64,000 nt of DNA. Source: CAMDHY01 sp046156265 (GTDB lineage: Bacteria > Pseudomonadota > Alphaproteobacteria > Rhizobiales > Segnochrobactraceae). Shown piece by piece: positions 48,836 through 57,382 of the stretch. Each line of letters starts with the position of its first letter. The stretch's first letter is position 1. The DNA lies in NCBI RefSeq assembly GCF_046156265.1, contig NZ_JAWDIR010000001.1, positions 62,001 to 126,000 on the forward strand. Reading direction: 5' to 3'. The position numbers were made by a program, and so were the translations under genes. The notes below the pieces were generated by a model. The model searched no databases and had not been told where the DNA came from. It was given only the letters and a program-made list of their open reading frames with translations.

Positions 48836-51202
48836 ATGGGTGTCGAGGGAATCGGCGCGCGCGTGCTGCGCAAGGAAGACAAGCGCTACATCACCGGCCG
48901 CGGCCGCTACACGGACGATATCGGCCTGAAGGACATGACCTACGCCGCGTTCGTGCGCTCGCCGCACGCGCACGCGAAGATCGTCTCGATCGACGCCAGT
49001 GAGGCGCTCGCCGCGCCGGGCGTCGTCGGCGTGCTCACCGGAGCGGACCTCGCCGAGGACAAGATCGGCGGCCTGATCTGCGGCTGGATGATCCACTCCA
49101 AGGACGGCACGCCGATGAAGGCGGGCGCCCATCCGGCGATCGCCCACGACCGCGTCCGCCATGTCGGCGACGCCGTCGCCGTGGTCATCGCCGAGACGCG
49201 CAACCAGGCGCGCGACGCCGCCGAGAAGGTGGCGGTGGAATACGAGGAACTGCCGGCGATCGTCGACCTCGCCCACGCCCAGGACGAGGACGCGCCGCAG
49301 CTCCATCCGGAGGCGCCGCGCAACACCATCTTCAACTGGTCGCTCGGTGACCAGGGCGCGGCCGAGGCGGCACTCGCCCGCGCCGCCAAGGTGGTGTCGC
49401 TCGACATCGTCAACTCGCGCCTCGTGCCGAACGCCATGGAGCCGCGCGCCGCGATCGGCTCCTATGACCCGGCCGAGGAGCACTTCACCCTCTACAACAC
49501 GACGCAGAACCCGCACGTCGCCAGGCTGGTGCTCGCCGCCTTCGTCGGCATCGCGCCGGAGCACAAGCTGCGTGTCGTCGCCCCGGACGTCGGTGGCGGC
49601 TTCGGCTCGAAGATCTTCATCTATCCGGAAGAGACCGTCTGCCTGTGGGCGTCGAAGCGCATCGGTGGCCGGCCGGTGAAGTGGACGGCGGACCGCACCG
49701 AGGCGTTCCTCACCGACGCCCACGGCCGCGACCACGTCACCCGGGCGGAAATGGCCTTCGACGCCGACAACAAGGCGATCGGCCTGAAGGTCAAGACGAT
49801 CGCCAACCTCGGCGCCTACATGTCGACGTTCTCCTCGTCGATCCCGACCTACCTCTACGCGACGCTGCTGTCGGGCCAGTACGACATCCCGGCGATCTAT
49901 GCCGAGGTGGACGCGGTCTACACCAACACCACGCCCGTCGACGCCTATCGCGGCGCCGGCCGGCCGGAGGCGACCTACGTCATCGAGCGGCTGATGGAGA
50001 CCGCGGCGCGCGAGTTCGGCGTCGACCCGGCGGAGCTCCGGCGGAAGAACTTCATCCGCACCTTCCCGCATCAGACGCCGGTGATCATGTGCTACGACGT
50101 CGGCGACTATGACGCGACGCTCGACGCGGCTCTGAAGGCGGCCGACTATGCCGGCTTCCCGGCCCGCAAGGCCGAGGCGGCGCGCCGCGGCAAGCTCCGC
50201 GGCATCGGCTTCTCCTGCTACATCGAGGCGTGCGGCATCGCGCCGTCGCAGGCGGTGGGCTCGCTCGGTGCCGGCGTCGGCCTGTGGGAATCGGCCGAGG
50301 TGCGGGTCAACCCGGTCGGCACCATCGAGGTGCTCACCGGCTCGCACAGCCACGGCCAGGGCCACGAGACGACCTTCGCGCAGCTCGTCAGCGAGCGGCT
50401 CGGCGTGCCGACCTCGTCGGTCTCGATCGTCCACGGCGACACCGACAAGGTGCAGTTCGGCATGGGCACCTACGGCTCGCGCTCCGGCGCGGTCGGCATG
50501 AGCGCCATCCTGAAGGCGCTCGAGAAGGTGGAGGCGAAGGCGAAGAAGATCGTCGCCCACCAGCTCGAAGCCTCCGAGGACGACATCATCATCGAGAACG
50601 GCAACCTGAAGGTCGCCGGCACCGACAAGGAAATGCCGTTCTTCCAGGTGGCGCTCGCCGCCTACACCGCCCACAACCTGCCCGCCGGCATGGAGCCGGG
50701 CCTGAAGGAGACGTCGTTCTACGACCCGACGAACTTCACCTTCCCGGCCGGCACCTACATCTGCGAGGTCGAGGTCGACCCCGACACCGGCACGGTGGAG
50801 ATCATCCAGTTCGTCGCCGCCGACGACTTCGGCAAGATCATCAACCCGATGATCGTCGAGGGCCAGGTGCACGGCGGACTGGCGCAGGGCATCGGCCAGG
50901 CGCTGCTGGAAGGCTGCACCTACGACTCGGGCGGGCAGATCCTGACGGCGTCCTACATGGACTACTGCATGCCGCGCGCCGACGACCTGCCGATGTTCAA
51001 CGTGATGACCACCGAGACCGTCTGCCCGGGCAACCCGCTCGGCATGAAGGGCTGCGGCGAGGCCGGCTGCATCGGCTCGACGCCGGCGGTGATCAACGCC
51101 ATCACCGACGCCCTCGGCGTTCGCGAGCTGCCGATGCCGGCGACCCCGCAGGTCGTCTGGAAGGCCGCCCAGGCGGCGCGCCGGCCGATGGCGGCCGAGT
51201 GA
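48836..51202 (+). CDS. coxL: Molybdenum hydroxylase large subunit, form II CoxL type
   Basis: 788 residues, molybdopterin-cytosine-dinucleotide enzyme. Substrate-loop motif AYRGAGR at residues 370-376 is that of form II enzymes; true form I CO dehydrogenase has AYXCSFR with the Cu-binding Cys. GGGFGSKIFIYPEE, the Gln-containing HSHGQGHETTFAQ motif and the catalytic Glu742 in GCGEAGCIGSTPAV are present. CO oxidation is possible, but another aldehyde or N-heterocycle substrate is equally likely. Gene order S-L-M is also that of form II clusters. Confidence 0.9.
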   Translation: MGVEGIGARVLRKEDKRYITGRGRYTDDIGLKDMTYAAFVRSPHAHAKIVSIDASEALAAPGVVGVLTGADLAEDKIGGLICGWMIHSKDGTPMKAGAHPAIAHDRVRHVGDAVAVVIAETRNQARDAAEKVAVEYEELPAIVDLAHAQDEDAPQLHPEAPRNTIFNWSLGDQGAAEAALARAAKVVSLDIVNSRLVPNAMEPRAAIGSYDPAEEHFTLYNTTQNPHVARLVLAAFVGIAPEHKLRVVAPDVGGGFGSKIFIYPEETVCLWASKRIGGRPVKWTADRTEAFLTDAHGRDHVTRAEMAFDADNKAIGLKVKTIANLGAYMSTFSSSIPTYLYATLLSGQYDIPAIYAEVDAVYTNTTPVDAYRGAGRPEATYVIERLMETAAREFGVDPAELRRKNFIRTFPHQTPVIMCYDVGDYDATLDAALKAADYAGFPARKAEAARRGKLRGIGFSCYIEACGIAPSQAVGSLGAGVGLWESAEVRVNPVGTIEVLTGSHSHGQGHETTFAQLVSERLGVPTSSVSIVHGDTDKVQFGMGTYGSRSGAVGMSAILKALEKVEAKAKKIVAHQLEASEDDIIIENGNLKVAGTDKEMPFFQVALAAYTAHNLPAGMEPGLKETSFYDPTNFTFPAGTYICEVEVDPDTGTVEIIQFVAADDFGKIINPMIVEGQVHGGLAQGIGQALLEGCTYDSGGQILTASYMDYCMPRADDLPMFNVMTTETVCPGNPLGMKGCGEAGCIGSTPAVINAITDALGVRELPMPATPQVVWKAAQAARRPMAAE

Positions 51203-51301
51203 CGAACTGACCCGCGGCCGCCGCACCCCGGCGGCCGCCCCTTTCATCGCTTGACGCTCCCGCCGGCCGAGCGGCCGCACCGGGACGGAGGGACGAAACA
51301 G

Positions 51302-52099
51302 ATGTACGAGACCACCTACCACCGCCCGGCGAGTGTTGCGGACGCCGCCTCGCTCGTCGCGTCTTCCAGCGAGGCGAAGCTGCTCGCCGGCGGCCAGACG
51401 CTGCTGCCGACGATGAAGCAGCGCCTCGCCGCGCCTGAGCACCTCGTCGACATCGGCAAGCTCGCCGAGCTCAAGGGGATCACCGTCACCGGCGACACCG
51501 TGACCATCGGCGCCGCCACCAAGCACGCCGAAGTCGCCGCCTCCGCCGACGTGGCGCGGGCGATCCCGGCGCTGGCCGCGCTCGCCGGCATGATCGGCGA
51601 TCCGGCCGTGCGCCACATGGGCACGATCGGCGGCTCGGTCGCCAACAACGACCCGGCGGCCGACTACCCCGCCGCCCTGCTCGCCCTCGGCGCCACCGTC
51701 GTCACCAACAAGCGCTCGATCGCGGCCGACGACTTCTTCACCGGCCTGTTCGAGACGGCGCTCGAGGACGGCGAGATCATCACCAAGGTGTCGTTCCCGA
51801 TCCCGCAGAAGGCCGGCTACGAGAAGTTCCGCAACCCGGCCTCCCGCTACGCGATGTGCGGCGTGTTCGTCGCGAAGACCGCGAACGGCGTGCGCGTCGC
51901 CGCCACCGGCGTCGGCTCGTCGGGCGCGTTCCGCGTCTCCGCGATGGAGCAGGCGCTGGCGTCGAACTGGTCGCCGGAGGCGGTCGCCTCGATCACCGTG
52001 CCGGCCGGTGACATGCTGTCGGACATCCACGGCTCGTCGGACTACCGCGCCCATCTCGTGACGGTGATGGCGAAGCGGGCGGTGGCGAAGGCGGGCTGA
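51302..52099 (+). CDS. coxM: Molybdenum hydroxylase FAD-binding medium subunit
   Basis: 265 residues from ATG 51302, with GGAGGG about 8 bp upstream. The FAD-binding pattern is LLAGGQTLLPTMKQRL at the N-terminus, GTIGGSVANNDPAADYPAALL in the core, and the CO-dehydrogenase-flavoprotein C-terminal domain. It receives electrons from CoxS. Last gene of the coxGSLM run; 99 bp after coxL and followed by hairpins. Confidence 0.94.
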   Translation: MYETTYHRPASVADAASLVASSSEAKLLAGGQTLLPTMKQRLAAPEHLVDIGKLAELKGITVTGDTVTIGAATKHAEVAASADVARAIPALAALAGMIGDPAVRHMGTIGGSVANNDPAADYPAALLALGATVVTNKRSIAADDFFTGLFETALEDGEIITKVSFPIPQKAGYEKFRNPASRYAMCGVFVAKTANGVRVAATGVGSSGAFRVSAMEQALASNWSPEAVASITVPAGDMLSDIHGSSDYRAHLVTVMAKRAVAKAG

Positions 52100-52125
52100 G
52101 TCCGAAGCGGATGTCGAAACGCGTC

Positions 52126-52154
52126 AAAGGGCGCCGGCAGAAGCTGGCGCCCTT
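52126..52154 (+). terminator. Stem-loop after coxM
   Basis: 9-bp arms AAGGGCGCC (52127-52135) and GGCGCCCTT (52146-52154), a short inner GC pair, 10-nt loop; 27 bp after the coxM stop. Confidence 0.65.
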
Positions 52155-52182
52155 CGAGTCAACGAAGCCCAGGAGGAGGAGG

Positions 52183-52203
52183 GGGACGCGAACCTCGCGT
52201 CCC
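52183..52203. terminator. Second stem-loop after coxM
   Basis: Perfect 9-bp arms GGGACGCGA (52183-52191) and TCGCGTCCC (52195-52203), 3-nt loop. Confidence 0.5.
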
Positions 52204-52443
52204 GCCCCCGGATAGAACGGGGGCCGGGACTGACGCGCCGGGCGGGGGAACACCGTCGCAGTCGTCCCGGCCTCCTCACCAACCGACGCCTCGGTGCAAG
52301 GCGGCTCGGTCGGCTTGCTCATAAACGCCGGCACGAGGGGGCGGTTCCCGGCTGGTGACGGCGAACGCTAATTATTTGTACGGGCACCGGGGCCGCCTCG
52401 CCGGGGCGACTACAATCCCATGATCTACAAAGAAGAATCCCCG

Positions 52444-53967
52444 ATGCGTGATACTGGCCCCTCGCCGCAAGCCACCGAACCGACGGGACGGCTCCGTCGC
52501 GCCGCCCTGGCCACGGCCGCGGCCGTGCTGGCCCTGCCTCTCGTCGCTCTCGCCGGCCCCGTTCGTCCGGCCGTCGCCGACACCGTCGCCACGATGGAGC
52601 GCCATCTCGACGCCCTGCAGACGATCGCCGACCAGAACAACGGCAACCGCGCCGCCGGCAGTTCGGGCTACAGGGCATCGGTCGACTATGCCGCCAAGGT
52701 GCTTGAGAAGGCCGGCTACGATGTCACGCGGCAGCGCTTCGAGATCACCACCTATCGCCTGACGGAGCGCCCGGCGGTGGCGGTCGTACGCCCCGAGAAG
52801 CAGCGCCTGCGCGAACGGAAGGACTATCTCGTCGCCAACTTCTCGGGATCAGCGTCTCTGCAGCGGCCGGTCGTGCCGGCCGGTGGCACCCGCGTGCCAC
52901 CGCCCGCCGACGGAAAGGGCCTGAAGAGCGGTTGCAGCGCCGACGACTTCCCGGCCGAGACGCGCGGCGCCATCGCCCTCGTGCAGCGCGGCGGCTGCAT
53001 GCTCACGCAGAAGTTCGAGAACGCCCAGCGAGCGGGGGCCAGGGCGATGCTGCTCTTCAACAGCGGCCTCCCGGGCGAGAAGGAGGTGGTGACGATCACC
53101 GCCGAGAACGGCAACACGCTGCCCATCGTCTTCCTCAGCTACCGGGCCGGCCGCGACCTGTTGCGCAGCGCCGAGGCGCGCCGCACCGTCGTCCGCCTCG
53201 ACATCCGCGGGAAGGTGCTGACGAAGCCGACGTGGAACCTCATCGCCGACAGCCGTGGCGGCGATCCCGAGCGCACGCTGGTGGTCGGCGGCCATCTCGA
53301 CTCCGTCCCCGATGGCCCCGGGATCAACGACAACGGCTCCGGCATCGCTCTGGTGCTGGTGGCGGCGCAGCAGATGGCGGAACGCGGGGAGAAGCCGCGC
53401 AACCGGGTGCGTTTCGCACTCTGGGCGGCCGAGGAAATGGGCCTGCTCGGCTCGGTCCACTACGTCACGACACTGCCGAAGCACGAGCGCCAGCGGATCT
53501 TCGCGTATCTGAACTTCGACATGGTCGCCTCGCCGAACTATGTCCGGTTCGTCGACGAGACCCTCGCAAACCCGGCGTCGGTAGCGATCGGTGACGACTT
53601 CCGTGCCGCGTTCAAGCGCAAAGGCCTCGTCTCCGCGCACTTCGATTCTGGCGGACGCACCGACACCTTCGCCTTCATCGAGGCGGGCATTCCTGCGGCC
53701 GGGCTGTTCTCTGGCGCGGAGGGCGAGAAGACGAAATCGCAGCAGAAGCGCTACGGTGGCCGCGCCGGCGAGCCTTACGACGCCTGCTATCACCAGCCCT
53801 GCGACACCATCGACAACATCAATCGGCGGGCGCTGCGCGAGTTTTCCTCGGCGGCGCTGACGGTGGTCGGAGAGATGGCGCGACGGAAACCGGCGGTGCC
53901 CGAGGCGACCGCTGCCAGAACACTGTCGTCATCGCCACGCTACAAGGGGCCATACGCGTTGTACTGA
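52444..53967 (+). CDS. Secreted M28 metallopeptidase with PA domain, copy 1
   Basis: About 507 residues from ATG 52444 (AAAGAAGAA upstream; ATG 52420 is an alternative). Twin-Arg-like signal region (RLRRAALATAAAVLALPLVALAG). Then an N-terminal pro-like segment, a PA domain (about 125-230: ALVQRGGCMLTQKFENAQRAG), and the M28 aminopeptidase domain with zinc ligands in GGHLDSVPDGPGINDNGSG, the catalytic pair AAEEMG, Asp of NFDMV and His of ACYHQPCDTID. Exported aminopeptidase, probably scavenging peptides. Tandem paralogue follows. Confidence 0.92.
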   Translation: MRDTGPSPQATEPTGRLRRAALATAAAVLALPLVALAGPVRPAVADTVATMERHLDALQTIADQNNGNRAAGSSGYRASVDYAAKVLEKAGYDVTRQRFEITTYRLTERPAVAVVRPEKQRLRERKDYLVANFSGSASLQRPVVPAGGTRVPPPADGKGLKSGCSADDFPAETRGAIALVQRGGCMLTQKFENAQRAGARAMLLFNSGLPGEKEVVTITAENGNTLPIVFLSYRAGRDLLRSAEARRTVVRLDIRGKVLTKPTWNLIADSRGGDPERTLVVGGHLDSVPDGPGINDNGSGIALVLVAAQQMAERGEKPRNRVRFALWAAEEMGLLGSVHYVTTLPKHERQRIFAYLNFDMVASPNYVRFVDETLANPASVAIGDDFRAAFKRKGLVSAHFDSGGRTDTFAFIEAGIPAAGLFSGAEGEKTKSQQKRYGGRAGEPYDACYHQPCDTIDNINRRALREFSSAALTVVGEMARRKPAVPEATAARTLSSSPRYKGPYALY

Positions 53968-54088
53968 CCACCCGCGATTTCGTCTCCGGGGCGCCACCTC
54001 GCCGGGGCTGACGCGAAGATGCCCGTTTCGACCGCAGAGGCGCTCCGACGGCGTGCCTGTGATGATTGACCAGCGAGGGATATGCGAG

Positions 54089-55600
54089 ATGTCCAAGGGC
54101 CCCGCGCAGCGCAGCCTCGTCGCGCTTGCGTTCGCCGTGCTTGCTCCCGCGACGTTCGGACTTCCCGCCGCCGCTCAGACGGCGCCGTCCGACACCGTGG
54201 CCACCATGGAGCGCCATCTCGACGCCCTGCAGACGATCGCCGACGAGAATGGCGGCAACCGCGCCGCCGGCACGCCCGGCTACCGGGCGTCGGTCGACTA
54301 TGCGGCGAAGGTGCTGGAGCGCGCCGGCTACGCGGTGACGCGCCAGCGTTTCGAGGTGAAGACGTTCGAACTGACGCGCAAGCCGGTGGTGGCCAAGGTG
54401 CGGCCGGAAGCCCGCCGCCTGCGGGACGGCAAGGACTACCTCGTCTTCGACTATTCCGGATCCGCCGAGATTCAGGGCCCGGTGGTGCCGGCCCGCGGCA
54501 TCCGCGTGCCACCGCCAGCGAACGGCAAGGGTCTTGCGAGCGGCTGCAGCGCCGACGATTTCCCCGCCGAGACGCGCCACGCCATCGCGCTCGTGCAGCG
54601 GGGCGGCTGCTTCTTCACCGACAAGATCGAGAACGCCCGCCGAGCCGGCGCCAAGGCGATCCTCATCTTCAACACCGGCCTCGACGGCGAGACGGCGCCG
54701 CTCTCCGTCACCGCGGGCGAGGACAACGACCTGCCGGCAGTCTTCCTGAGCTATGGCGCCGGTCGCGACCTCTATCGCAGCGCCCGCCAGCGCCGCACCG
54801 TCGTCCGCCTCGACATCCGCGGGACCATCAAGACCAAGGCGACGTGGAACGTCATCGCCGACACGGCGGAAGGCGACCCGGACCGGACGCTGGTGGTGGG
54901 CGCCCACCTCGATTCCGTGCCGGAAGGCCCCGGCATCAACGACAACGGCTCCGGCACGGCGTTGGTGCTGGCAGCCGCCGAGGACCTCGCCAAACGCTCC
55001 ACGAAGCCGCGCAACCGCGTCCGCTTCGCCCTTTGGGCGGCCGAGGAGATCGGGCTGCTGGGCTCCACCCACTACGTCCTTTCGCTGTCGAAGCGCGAAC
55101 GGGCCCGGATCTTCGCCTATCTCAACTTCGACATGGTCGGCTCGCCGAACTATGTCCGCTTCATCGACCGCACCCGCGGCGACGCCCGGTCGGAGGCGAT
55201 CGGCGCCCTCTTCGAGAAGGCGTTCGCGCGGCGCGGCCTCGGCGCCGGGCACGTCAACTCCAAGGGAATGACGGATACCGCCTCGTTCCTCGAGGCCGGC
55301 ATCCCGACCGCAGGGCTGTTCGCCGGGACCGACGACCTGAAGACGAAGTCGCAGCAGCGCCGCTACGGCGGCACCGCCGGCGAGCCGTACGACGCCTGCT
55401 ATCACCGCGCCTGCGACACCACCGAGAACATCAGCCGCCGCGCCCTCGAGGAGTTCTCCGACGCGGCCCTCAGGGTGATCCGCCAGATGGCGCGCCGGAA
55501 GCCGTCGCAGATCTTCGCCACCACGTCGGTGGAGATGGCCGCGCCGGCAGCGACTGCCGAGCCCGAGCTCCTCTACCGCGGTCCTTACGCCCTGCGCTGA
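54089..55600 (+). CDS. Secreted M28 metallopeptidase with PA domain, copy 2
   Basis: About 503 residues from ATG 54089 (GAGGGA upstream; ATG 54062 and GTG 54053 are in-frame alternatives). Same layout as copy 1: signal (ALAFAVLAPATFGLPAAAQ), DTVATMERHLDALQTIAD shared exactly with copy 1, PA domain (ALVQRGGCFFTDKIENARRAG), and M28 motifs GAHLDSVPEGPGINDNGSG, AAEEIG, NFDMV, ACYHRACDT. All zinc ligands are kept, so both copies should be active. The C-terminus of both ends in G-P-Y-A-L-Y/R. Confidence 0.92.
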   Translation: MSKGPAQRSLVALAFAVLAPATFGLPAAAQTAPSDTVATMERHLDALQTIADENGGNRAAGTPGYRASVDYAAKVLERAGYAVTRQRFEVKTFELTRKPVVAKVRPEARRLRDGKDYLVFDYSGSAEIQGPVVPARGIRVPPPANGKGLASGCSADDFPAETRHAIALVQRGGCFFTDKIENARRAGAKAILIFNTGLDGETAPLSVTAGEDNDLPAVFLSYGAGRDLYRSARQRRTVVRLDIRGTIKTKATWNVIADTAEGDPDRTLVVGAHLDSVPEGPGINDNGSGTALVLAAAEDLAKRSTKPRNRVRFALWAAEEIGLLGSTHYVLSLSKRERARIFAYLNFDMVGSPNYVRFIDRTRGDARSEAIGALFEKAFARRGLGAGHVNSKGMTDTASFLEAGIPTAGLFAGTDDLKTKSQQRRYGGTAGEPYDACYHRACDTTENISRRALEEFSDAALRVIRQMARRKPSQIFATTSVEMAAPAATAEPELLYRGPYALR

Positions 55601-55609
55601 CGGCGGGCG

Positions 55610-56317
55610 TCAGCCCCAGCGGGCGAGGTCGGCGGCGCGGATGCGGCCGTCGTGCAGGGCGGTCGCGATCAGCGCCCCGGCGATGCCGGCCTCGGCGAGC
55701 GCCGCGAGGTCGTCCGGCCCGCGCACGCCGCCGGCGGCGAACACCCGGCGCGCGCCAGCGCGATCTTTCACATCGGCGAGGCGGGCCATGTCGGGCCCGC
55801 TGCCGGTGCCGACGCGGGCGAGCGTCATGACGATCAGCGTGTCCGGCCACAGCGCCGGGTCCGACCACAGCGCCGGCGGGCCCGCGAACGCCTCACCGTG
55901 GAAGTCGAGAGACAGCGCCACGGGCACGCCGGCCTGCTCCAGCCGCACAGCGAGGCCGAGGTCGTCCGCCGCCTGGCTCTCGCTGCCGATCACCACCCGC
56001 CCGGCCCCCCAGCCGCGAGCGGCCCGCACGGCCGCCTCGCCCGCCACGCCGGCGTCGAGCCAGAGTTCGGCCGTCGGCGCGGCCGCCGCCATCGCCGCGG
56101 CGGCCTCGACATTCGGCGCGCCGCGCTCGATCGCATCGAGGTCGGCGACGTAGACGGCGCGGAACGGGAACAGGCTCATCAGGCCAGCGAGAGCCGTCAC
56201 CGGCTCGGGCGTCGTCACCAGGGGGCTCGACAGCGGCGCATAGTTCGCGCGATCACCGGCGCGGGCCTGCACGGCGATGCCGTTGCGGATGTCGACGACC
56301 GGGACGACGGTGAACAC
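55610..56317 (-). CDS. HisA-like TIM-barrel protein linked to C1/H4MPT genes
   Basis: 235 residues from GTG 56317 (AGAGGG about 8 bp upstream). TIM barrel related to HisA: VVPVVDIRNGIAVQ at the first strand, YVADLDAIERGAPN, WLDAGVAGE, VVIGSES, and AAGGVRGPDDLAALAEAG at the last phosphate-binding strand. The family (COG1411-like) is found in methanogens and in H4MPT-containing methylotrophs; its reaction is not established as far as I know. It starts 3 bp from the start of the divergent MfnF-like gene. Confidence 0.8.
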   Translation of the reverse strand: MFTVVPVVDIRNGIAVQARAGDRANYAPLSSPLVTTPEPVTALAGLMSLFPFRAVYVADLDAIERGAPNVEAAAAMAAAAPTAELWLDAGVAGEAAVRAARGWGAGRVVIGSESQAADDLGLAVRLEQAGVPVALSLDFHGEAFAGPPALWSDPALWPDTLIVMTLARVGTGSGPDMARLADVKDRAGARRVFAAGGVRGPDDLAALAEAGIAGALIATALHDGRIRAADLARWG

Positions 56318-56320
56318 GGG

Positions 56321-57382
56321 ATGGACCACCCTCTGAAGGCCACTGCAACGGCCGTCGCCGGTCTGGACGTCGGCGGCGCCCACGTCAAGGCGGCGCGCCT
56401 GGAGGGCGGGCGCATCGTCGCGGTGGTGCAGATCGCCTCGCCGCTGTGGCAGGGAATCGGCCGGCTGGAGGCCGCGCTCGCCGAGGCGCGGGCGTTCGTC
56501 GGAGCCGTCGACCGCATCGGCGTCGTCATCACCGCCGAGCTCGCCGACACCTTCGAGAGCCGCCACGACGGTGTCGCACAGGTGGTGCGGCGGATCGGCG
56601 AGGCGTTCCAGGGCATGCCGGTCTCGCTCTACGCCGGCCCGGATGGCCTTATCCCCCTCGCCAACGCCGCCGGCCACGTCCGCGGCGTCGCCTCAGCGAA
56701 CTGGCACGCGACCGCGAATCTCGTGGCACGAGTGCTGCCGGACGCCCTCCTCGTCGACATCGGCTCGACCACGGCAGATCTCGTGCCCGTCCGCGCCGGC
56801 ACCGTCGCCGCCGCCGGCTACAGCGACGCCGAGCGCCTCGCCGCCGGCGAGCTCGTCTACACCGGAGCGACGCGCACCTCGCTGATGGCGGTGGCCGACC
56901 GAGTGCCGTTCGGCGGCGCCTGGCAGCCGCCGATGAACGAACACTTCGCCGCCATCGGCGATGTCCACCGGATCACCGGCGCCCTGCCAGACGGCGTCGA
57001 CCAGCACGCCACCGCCGACGCCCGTGGCCAGTCCGTCGCGGAAAGCCGCGCCCGCCTCGCCCGCCTGCTCGGCCGCGACACGGAGGACGCCTCGGAGGGG
57101 GAATGGCGCGCTGTCGCCGGGTACCTCGCCGAGCTGCAGTTGCGCACCCTGCACGACGCCGCGGCCCAGGTGTTGTCGCGCACGCCGCTGCCGGATGGAG
57201 CCCCGCTCGTGACCGCGGGGATCGGCGCGTTCTTGGCAGAGCGGCTGGCGGCCCGGCTGGAGCGGCCGGTCGTGCCGTTCGCGGGGCTGCTGCCGGTCGA
57301 GGCGGAAGCCGCCGAATGGGCAAGCCGCGCCGCCCCGGCCGTGGCGGTGGGGCTGCTCGCCGCCGCGGGTCGGCCCCCCTAA
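56321..57382 (+). CDS. MfnF-like hydantoinase/oxoprolinase-family protein, H4MPT-linked C1 pathway
   Basis: 353 residues from ATG 56321. ASKHA-type fold of COG1548: VAGLDVGGAHVKAARLEG, RIGVVITAELADTFESR, ALLVDIGSTTADLVPVR, and RLAAGELVYTGATRTSL. Methanococcal MfnF of this family joins the furan and tyramine-glutamate parts of methanofuran. Bacterial homologues are annotated as H4MPT-linked C1 transfer proteins and probably act in bacterial methanofuran synthesis. The gene abuts the HisA-like gene at the start and overlaps the cyclase gene tail-to-tail by 4 bp. Confidence 0.85.
   Translation: MDHPLKATATAVAGLDVGGAHVKAARLEGGRIVAVVQIASPLWQGIGRLEAALAEARAFVGAVDRIGVVITAELADTFESRHDGVAQVVRRIGEAFQGMPVSLYAGPDGLIPLANAAGHVRGVASANWHATANLVARVLPDALLVDIGSTTADLVPVRAGTVAAAGYSDAERLAAGELVYTGATRTSLMAVADRVPFGGAWQPPMNEHFAAIGDVHRITGALPDGVDQHATADARGQSVAESRARLARLLGRDTEDASEGEWRAVAGYLAELQLRTLHDAAAQVLSRTPLPDGAPLVTAGIGAFLAERLAARLERPVVPFAGLLPVEAEAAEWASRAAPAVAVGLLAAAGRPP

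Larger units (their letters stand above)
52100..52443 (+). other. Gap between coxM and the first M28 peptidase gene
   Basis: 344 bp without a confident gene. Contains two hairpins (52126-52154, 52183-52203) and, just before the peptidase gene, a GC-rich segment (CCGGGGCCGCCTCGCCGGGGCGAC near 52385-52410) that recurs with small changes upstream of the second peptidase gene. Confidence 0.6.

Noticed and set aside
48740..52054. Antisense open frame of 1104 codons opposite coxL and coxM
   Set aside because: Its sequence is Arg/Asp/Gly/Val-rich without any family motif, and the plus strand carries unmistakable molybdenum-hydroxylase motifs. It reflects high-GC codon bias.
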